Shown: positions 58,401 to 64,000 of the stretch, in pieces | Layout of the letters: each line of letters starts with the position of its first letter | Numbering within the stretch: the stretch's first letter is position 1 | Source of the DNA: Sparassis latifolia | Lineage: Eukaryota > Basidiomycota > Agaricomycetes > Polyporales > Sparassidaceae | Assembly: GCA_018466975.1 (NCBI GenBank) | Contig: CM031557.1 | Coordinates: 2,790,001-2,854,000, forward strand | Length of the DNA: 64,000 bases | Direction of reading: 5' to 3' | Made by a program: the position numbers and the translations under genes | The notes under the pieces: model-generated | Databases searched by the model: none | The model's input: only the letters and a program-made list of their open reading frames with translations | What the model was told of the DNA's origin: nothing

Positions 58401-60370
58401 AGGGTATTACCAAGCTCAGATTCTTCGAGACCAGATTGAGAAGGTCAAAAACAGGAGTAAAGTAATCCAAGAGCACAAAAATGTCGACAAGGAGGGAGAA
58501 CGATGTGTGTCGTGCATGATGGTGCCGTCATTGCATTTATGGGATGCTGCATCAGCCTGATGATGCGATTGCTGTGAGAGACTGTCCCAATGTCGAGGAG
58601 TGACTGGGGCAGAGGAATCTGTGGTGATCATAATGATACAGTCATCTTGTACAACCGTCTTCAGGAGACGATGGGGATCGCGTGTCCTTGGGGCCTGGAG
58701 GGAATGAAATATGTCAGTGCGTGCCACATTTGGTGCATGAGAGTTAATAATTGCTTCAAAAATCCTTACTGAGCTCGATGAAGGCACCAATTTTGTCACG
58801 TTGAATGTCGCATTGAAGGGAAAGGGGTTCGTGGTACTGTCAAGACCAATCCCGCGAGGCACGGGGTCATTGATAAATGTGGCTTCCATTGGCAATCTCT
58901 AAGGTGGGAGTGCTATTAGACCTATATCTGTAATGGAGGTATCTTCTTCACGCGTGACGGGATATTCGAGATTCGGGAGGTTGATGTCATTGACTGACAC
59001 TGTGCCCAGCCAATCACGGTTAGTGTAGTCGTGTGGGAAAAATTGAATGAAAGAGTGCCCTTCATGCTCGAAGGCATGTCCGTGACTAGAGTAAATTCCG
59101 GAAGGCCCAAATACTTTGCCGGAGAGCATCATGTTGAGTATGTACCAGTGCTCATAGCGACTGCCCTGCAAATATCTGAATGAACATGAATAAGCATCAC
59201 CGTGATAGATTCCTGTGCGATAAGCGTTATTGAGATTTGAGAGTGTGGGCTCGGGGTTTCAGTCAGCGGGTGCGAGAGTCTCCGTGGGTAGAATTGGGGT
59301 ATCAATAATATAAGTACTAGGTTCCAGTGCTGAAATGAGAAAAGAGTCTGCCGAGTTGGACTCTACAATGTGCAAATGGGGTTCGAAGTTAAGGAGGTGC
59401 TCCAGAGTCACGAGAAGTTCGTGCTCCCTGTTGGAGGAGTGTGGACTCTTGAAAATGAGATAAGTTCTGTCGGGTCATTTATCGATGGTGACCTGGTTGT
59501 TGTGCTGCCACAGCCAGCTGAGGAGAAGGTCGAATGGGATGTGGTCAGCGACGTAGAGATTGGCCCAAGTGGTGACCACACTGTACTGCAGCGAGACTTG
59601 CTGGACTAAGCCGAGGAGATCTCCTTTGCCACCATTTGCATCCTTCATGGTAATTCGGTAGCTGCAGCTAAGAGGTCATTGAATCTTGTCTTTCCATACC
59701 CACGAGTGTACGATGTTTAACACAGAGCCAGTGTCAACAATAGCCTCGATCTGGTGCCCGTCGCAATCAATAGAAAATTGAATAAGTGTGTGCCAATTCC
59801 ACATAATAATAGTACTTGCCACCATATTATTGTCAGGCTCCACGGGTGCCCATTTGTACTTAATAATTTCCATAAATAATTAGAAATCTCTCTTGAGGAG
59901 CCAATTACCTTACCTATCAAAATTGTAATAGGAGTACTCAATATTTTATTAAGTACTGCCGCAGGCTGAACCTGACCTGAAAGAGCAGATTGAGTAGGAA
60001 GGTATTTCCACAGCTTCTCCAATTTATTAGGCTCTGCTTCCTTATTAGCTGGAGTTTTCATAGGAACTGATGATGACTTACGAGACTTCTTCGGCTTTTC
60101 TGGGGTTTCATCTTCCATAATAACATCATCATCCTCAGGATCAAACTGAGAGGGCTGAATAATAATTGGGCAGGGTTCCAGGGGTTTATCCACTTTAGTC
60201 TTATCTGCTTTAGCTTTGTCAGCTTTGTCATCAAGTCTCCAAGCCCAACTAGGCTTGGCAGGAGGGAACACACCTTCAAAGCACTCCTTGTGCGCTCCCT
60301 TGGTGGACTTGGAAGAGCACTCAGCAGGCATAACAAGGATGTCAGATTTAGCGTCAGAAATGCAAGCCAT
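55441..60370 (-). pseudogene. Second Ty3 element: gag C-terminal linker, protease and long PR-RT linker
   Basis: From 60370 (MACISDAKSDILVMPAECSS): an acidic/basic linker, then ILSTPITILIGKVIGSSREI (about 59950-59890), then the retropepsin region IEAIVDTGSVLNIV (about 59745-59710). The fold continues with MKDANGGKGDLLGLVQQVSL (about 59640). GHAFEHEGHSFIQFFPHDYT and NLEYPVTREEDTSITDI follow (59171-58899). A long weakly conserved linker (58895-55978) holds HFIDNLVYNMHIDRA and a Pro/Ser tract (SSPVYIPSSPVLSLPPSPSS, about 57260-57210). The pre-RT segment RKVRPVQGVFPEDACV with PENLLDSLTELSKVP ends near 55480. Several stops and shifts. Confidence 0.72.
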
Positions 60371-60419
60371 GGTTTCTGCAGTAAATGAGATAAAGTTTGA
60401 CTGTGCAAGCTGGGTTTTA

Positions 60420-61133
60420 TGAGAGGGAAGGGAACATTACAAGTCTAGAATTGATGAGGAAGTTTCTTTGTACTTGCTAGCACACTTGCTCATCCTCCAC
60501 TCACGTGTGTTCATATATTATGCTCAAGTATTCACCACTGCTTGCTTGCGCTGTCTGTTTTAGTCACTAAAGTGCTTGATCATTTTTGCTGACTAATGTC
60601 TGACACTTAGAAGGACAATAGCCAGGTAGGTTTCTATTGTCTTTATTATTTTTATTATCCCCCACTCTCTTTTGTTTTATCCAGAGTTATTTCTTATTGT
60701 TATGACTCAGACTCCTATTATCACATTTTCTATTGTTATTTCTATTTAAGGCGCCTTTCTATTATTTAGATTTTCCCACCTTCTTTAGTATATAAACTCT
60801 GAAAGCCCACTTGGACTTCCAGAGGAAACCTGTTGTCCTAAAGGTATAGGACATTTTTCTCACCTCAGTAGTCACTAGTTGGTATATACTCAAGTTCATA
60901 CTTACCTGAATACAGTGTTATTCAGGCATAGCATTATAGGCATCAAGCAAGTCATAACTCGGTCATCTGTCACTTGGTCACTTATTACTCGGTCATACTC
61001 TCTGCCTTATTACAAGACAGTCTTTCCCTCTTACTCACACACACTCTGTCACACTTGATTACTACCAGGTAACCAAGTGATTACTACATCAAATACACTG
61101 AGGAATATTTCCCGACTTTGTTCAAGTCCGGTG
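60420..61133 (+). repeat. LTR of the second Ty3 element (plus orientation)
   Basis: Starts TGAGAGGGAAG; similarity to the inverted copy ends at ...GTCCGGTG (61133). A possible primer-binding region (CTGGAGCCCACTGTGAGG, about 61152-61170) follows, then gag on the plus strand. It is the 5' LTR of the gag-bearing copy. Confidence 0.8.
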
Positions 61134-61234
61134 CCAATTCTCATCTGTCAAACTGGAGCCCACTGTGAGGGGTAGTTTTCTTGCTTATCAGATCACATAC
61201 TATTCCCATAATACCCCCTTTACTTTCACCATTC

Positions 61235-62862
61235 TCACTTGCCCAATGTGCCATCATCACAGTCACCTACACCCACCTCAGAATTATCAAGTGCCAGTAT
61301 ATCATCCCTGTCTGATAACTCCTCAAATAATCCCAACACCTCCATTTTCAATTCAGGTTCTACCAGTTTCAGTAACCCCTTATCAGTCAGTTTATCAGCC
61401 TCAGCCTCAGTACCAGCACCAGTACCCACTATGTTCAGAGCGACCTCAGTGACACCAGCAGCCACAGCGTCCAATCCACCATCGACAGCACCCACAGCCA
61501 CAGCAGTCATACAATCCACCATCACCTTGTCCACTAACCCCAATTCAGTTCCCACCACCACCCTATTAACCAGTTCTTCCACCATGTCTAAGAGTCACTC
61601 AGTTCATGATATGCCTGTGCGTGGAGGAAAACAAGCTCCCAGGACTTTTAAAGATCAGTCATCCCAAGTTAAGGATTTTCTGGAAGACTATGATGCCCTA
61701 CTGTCCTTTAATCAGGTAACTGATAATGAATTAAAGTGTAAAACAATTTGCCGGTATTGTAGTTGAGCAGTGCGAGAGGTAATAGAAACTCTCTCTGACT
61801 ACAAAACTCCTAACTGGAATAATCTCAAGGCAGAAATTTTGAAGACATATGATTCAGAAAGGAATGAAAGACGATTCAAGCATACTGACCTTAAGGATTT
61901 TTGTCGTACAGCACGTCATTCCTCTATTCACTCACTTTCTACAATACATTCCTACTATGTGGATTTCAGTGTATTGCTGAATGGCTAAAGGAGAAGAGTA
62001 TGATAGATGAAGACACTTATAACAAGGCATTTTGGTAAGGGTTACCTAGGACCCTTAGGCCAAGAATTGAATCACGTGTACTATGAATTAACCCTGCCCA
62101 TGATTTAACAAAGCTCTTTACTGTTGCAAACATGTTAAAGTCTTTGGAGGACATGTTTCACCATGCTAGATTTGATGCTGATGAATCTGAGTCAGATTCT
62201 GATCATGATCAAGACCAATCTGATTCTGAAGATGGTACATACTCTGATTCAGATTCTGCTGAGTCAGAAAATAGTGACGATGAATTTTCTAGATATAAGA
62301 AGAGTTCCAAGAAACAACCAAAGAAGACTTCAAGCTCTGAAATAAATCTGAAAAAGGCAAGAGGAAGAAGAAGCGCAAGATGGAGTCAGGTCATAAGGTG
62401 CATGTGTGCCTGTGTGCATTACAAGATGAGGAAACAGCAACTAAAGAATTTGATGAAGTAGAAACAATTATTAGAAAACTTCAGACATTATCATTGGATG
62501 ATCCTAACTACTCTACTCTGTTTTACAGAGCATACAAGTTGGATAAGGATATTGTACAAATTGTACAACATCCTAGGAGGCCAGGAAAATCCACTTCATT
62601 ACCCATTGTGCATACAGGAGGACCCCCTGCAACAATGGCAGACAATAAACCATTGTCGTGTGGAGAAATGACCTGTTATGATTGCGGGAAGAAAGGGCAC
62701 TCCATGAATTATTGTCCAGAGATTATTGACCTTTTGAATAAAGGGACAATAAAATGTGACATAAATGGCAAATTAACAATGCCAGATGGGTCTCCTATTC
62801 GCAGAGAAAGGGATGAGCCTATTGTCTCAGCCTTGAATCCCTCAGCATCAACTTCTTCCTGA
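61235..62862 (+). pseudogene. Ty3 gag polyprotein
   Basis: Plus-strand gag. Ser/Thr/Pro-rich N terminus from 61239; capsid-like region GKQAPRTFKDQSSQVKDFLE then DYDALLSFNQVTDN; stop at 61764-61766; continuation EVIETLSDYKTPNWNNLKAE (61770-61988). Further stops and a frameshift near 62345 separate an acidic DESESDSDHDQDQSDSEDG stretch from the last frame (62380-62862). That frame holds the zinc knuckle CYDCGKKGHSMNYC (62677-62718) and GKLTMPDGSPIRRERDEPIV. Non-functional. Confidence 0.78.
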
Positions 62863-63063
62863 TCTCCAGCGCATGTGAAGTCCAACTCATAAGCTTCACC
62901 ATAAAGATGAGCTCTGGCACACGCAGCCTTGGCAGCTTTGGCCTTGGCTTTCATCACCTTATTGTTGACCTTGGCCTTGAATTGCTCTGCTTGCCAAGCT
63001 CAATATCTAGAGTATTGCGTTAGTTATGCAAGTTTTATATTGAAACATGTTACATGTCTGTCA
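62832..63063. repeat. 230-bp repeat X, right copy
   Basis: Same orientation as 51570-51800. It follows gag directly and supplies its last codons before the stop, so the junction is probably a rearrangement breakpoint. Confidence 0.7.
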
Positions 63064-63511
63064 TTTTATAAAATGTATATCTTCTATTATTTTGAATGTT
63101 TCTGTAACTATTTGTATATTAGTAGATGTAATGTTTAATCACTATTTTATATAAGCTTAACTGATATTACTTAAAGATATACTGCTTAGGTTATAAATTT
63201 AAAGTAATCTACTACTGTAGAAAAGCAAACTATAATACTATAATAAATCATTTATCTAAAGAGATCTCAGCTTGGGACATTCTCTGGGAGCATTGGACCA
63301 TCTTATCTTGACTTTGGGATAATCTATGATTGTGACCTCCCAAAGCCCCAAAATATAAAAGTATAAAAGTGAAAGACACTCATAATGAAGAATGTGAGTG
63401 AGCATATTGTCCATTTGCTGTGTTAATACTGAAGGCCCACTACTGAATGTCTTTTAATAAAATAAAATAAACTAAACCCTACAATATAATGTACAAAAAA
63501 TAAGTCTCAAT
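63064..63511. other. AT-rich interior of the composite insertion
   Basis: No gene. A stretch with TATAAAAGTATAAAAG (about 63356-63371) and AATAAAATAAAATAAA (about 63457-63472) has promoter/poly(A)-like composition reminiscent of an LTR, but no mate was found. Confidence 0.35.
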
Positions 63512-63812
63512 GATATGATATCCCCACACTGAAATGTCCCATAATAGCACACTAGCACTGTGTGATATGTGACAATATACAGGGAAGCCCATGAGATAAG
63601 AAAAAACTATGGAACAAAACTGGTCCATTTTCTGTTCCCAAGTTTCAAAATATACTTCCCAGCCCTGGAATGAGCCAGGCCTAGGGCTCTCCCAAGATTG
63701 GACCAGGACTCTAAAAAAGGATCTGGGAGACCGTGCCAAAAAAGCCTCTTAGGTACAACTCTTTAGTGATTAAGTTCAACCTAAGAGACTGAGTTGGGAG
63801 ATACCCTAAGTG
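63512..63812 (-). repeat. Right terminal inverted repeat of the composite insertion
   Basis: Mate of 48733-49030; the better-preserved copy with more C/G at the differing positions. Confidence 0.75.
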
Positions 63813-63819
63813 CATTTAG

Positions 63820-64000
63820 TAATGTGATATCATGATTATCTTCTTTCAATTGAATAATCCAGCACTTTGCTTGTGCATGAGAGATTATTGCTTCCTCAAT
63901 ACAACTAAAATCTCATAGCTTTGTTAAAAGTAATGCTTCTATATAAGTTTTATTAGTAAGTGCAAGAGGAGGCAATTTTTTATGTTTAAGAAATTGTGCA
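63820..64000 (-). pseudogene. Helitron replicase, N-terminal part, continues past the window
   Basis: Minus frame AQFLKHKKLPPLALTNKTYI, then (after one stop) CIEEAIISHAQAKCWIIQLK and EDNHDITLLN up to the CATTTAG repeat. This is the conserved stretch that precedes GVKGHIIIY in Helitron replicases; that next stretch is found 15 kb away at 48710. Confidence 0.78.

Larger units (their letters stand above)
50825..63063. mobile_element. Rearranged Ty3-type LTR retrotransposon(s): pol on minus, gag on plus
   Basis: Two nearly identical LTRs are inverted to each other (50858-51573 minus, 60420-61133 plus). Protease-to-integrase lies on the minus strand between them (60370-52640), and gag lies on the plus strand outside the right LTR (61235-62862). 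A 230-bp segment (51570-51800 and 62832-63063) occurs twice in the same orientation. One simple reading is two neighbouring copies or a tandem whose middle was inverted by recombination between the LTRs. Everything is degenerate. Confidence 0.7.
48733..63812. mobile_element. 15-kb composite insertion with long terminal inverted repeats
   Basis: Begins CACTTCAGAGTACCTCCC and ends with the complement of CACTTAGGGTATCTCCC. The ends are inverted repeats of about 300 bp (48733-49030 and 63512-63812), roughly 85% identical. Flanks carry the 7-bp repeat CATTTAG (48726-48732 and 63813-63819). Taking the block out joins the Helitron frame ...KEDNHDITLLN to VQ-stop-GVKGHIIIH. The interior contains a foldback element and a rearranged Ty3 element. 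No transposase for the inverted-repeat element itself was seen, so it was probably short and non-autonomous before retroelements landed in it. Confidence 0.75.
43268..64000 (-). mobile_element. Helitron remnant (Rep/helicase gene), doubly interrupted, open at right edge
   Basis: Minus-strand pieces of one Helitron replicase appear in the right order: 64000-63820, 48725-45987 and 45130-43268. Two blocks interrupt them (45138-45979 and 48733-63812). Joining the pieces across each interruption gives a continuous reading frame. The rolling-circle HUH motif is present. The helicase part is not visible, and many stops show that the element is dead. Helitrons move by a rolling-circle mechanism. Confidence 0.8.

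Noticed and set aside
55978..59700. Foreign insertion between protease and RT of the second Ty3 element
   Set aside because: The linker holds blocks in the expected order for basidiomycete Ty3 polyproteins and no duplication or inverted ends bound it.
61235..61585. Minus-strand 116-residue frame opposite gag
   Set aside because: Exact shadow of the Ser/Thr-rich gag N terminus; low-complexity antisense artefact.
1..64000. CRISPR arrays, bacterial operons, phage genes
   Set aside because: The DNA is eukaryotic; the tandem repeats seen have no spacers and no cas-like genes occur.

Overview
The window looks like nuclear DNA of a filamentous basidiomycete (class Agaricomycetes most likely). The evidence is many 50-70 nt GT-AG introns, a Plavaka-type DNA transposon with a DUF6532 partner gene, two DUF6699-type genes, a multi-exon secreted sedolisin, an F-box gene of the usual mushroom architecture, a split tRNA-Thr gene, and Ty3 chromovirus and Helitron remnants.

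Bases 1-31.7 kb are relatively GC-rich and gene-bearing. In order: a secreted sedolisin peptidase (minus strand, cut by the left edge, one in-frame stop in its propeptide); an F-box protein; a kinase-like fragment; a Plavaka transposase that reads open through its splice sites, diverging from a frame-damaged DUF6532 partner; a 20-bp x 6 tandem array; a 216-bp MITE; a broken FMN-dependent alpha-hydroxyacid oxidase; an ICMT-family methyltransferase; a small secreted Cys-rich protein; a DUF6699 gene; the mitochondrial DNA polymerase gamma gene (complete, three exons, 1359 residues, all exonuclease and polymerase motifs present); and a second DUF6699 gene. A tRNA-Thr(AGU) with a 20-nt intron marks the end of this part.

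Bases 31.7-64 kb are AT-rich and consist almost wholly of nested mobile elements. At 34288-40385 lies a Ty3 chromovirus (minus strand, very short LTRs) with a 407-bp MITE full of ACCCTTACCC-like motifs in its gag leader. From about 43.3 kb to beyond the right edge lies a decayed Helitron Rep/helicase gene (minus strand, HUH motif HCHM at 46338-46349). It is interrupted twice: by an 842-bp insertion (45138-45979, 7-bp duplication ATGTTCA) and by a 15,080-bp block (48733-63812) with about 300-bp terminal inverted repeats and the 7-bp duplication CATTTAG. Removing either block puts the Helitron reading frame back in register.

Inside the 15-kb block are a 1179-bp foldback element with 420-bp inverted repeats that carry a tRNA-like B box (7-bp duplication CTTGGAT), and a second, rearranged Ty3 element: pol on the minus strand, gag on the plus strand, and its two LTRs inverted to each other. 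Both Ty3 elements have lost the first aspartate of the reverse-transcriptase FxDD/YxDD box, so neither looks autonomous. No host cargo gene was found in the AT-rich half.
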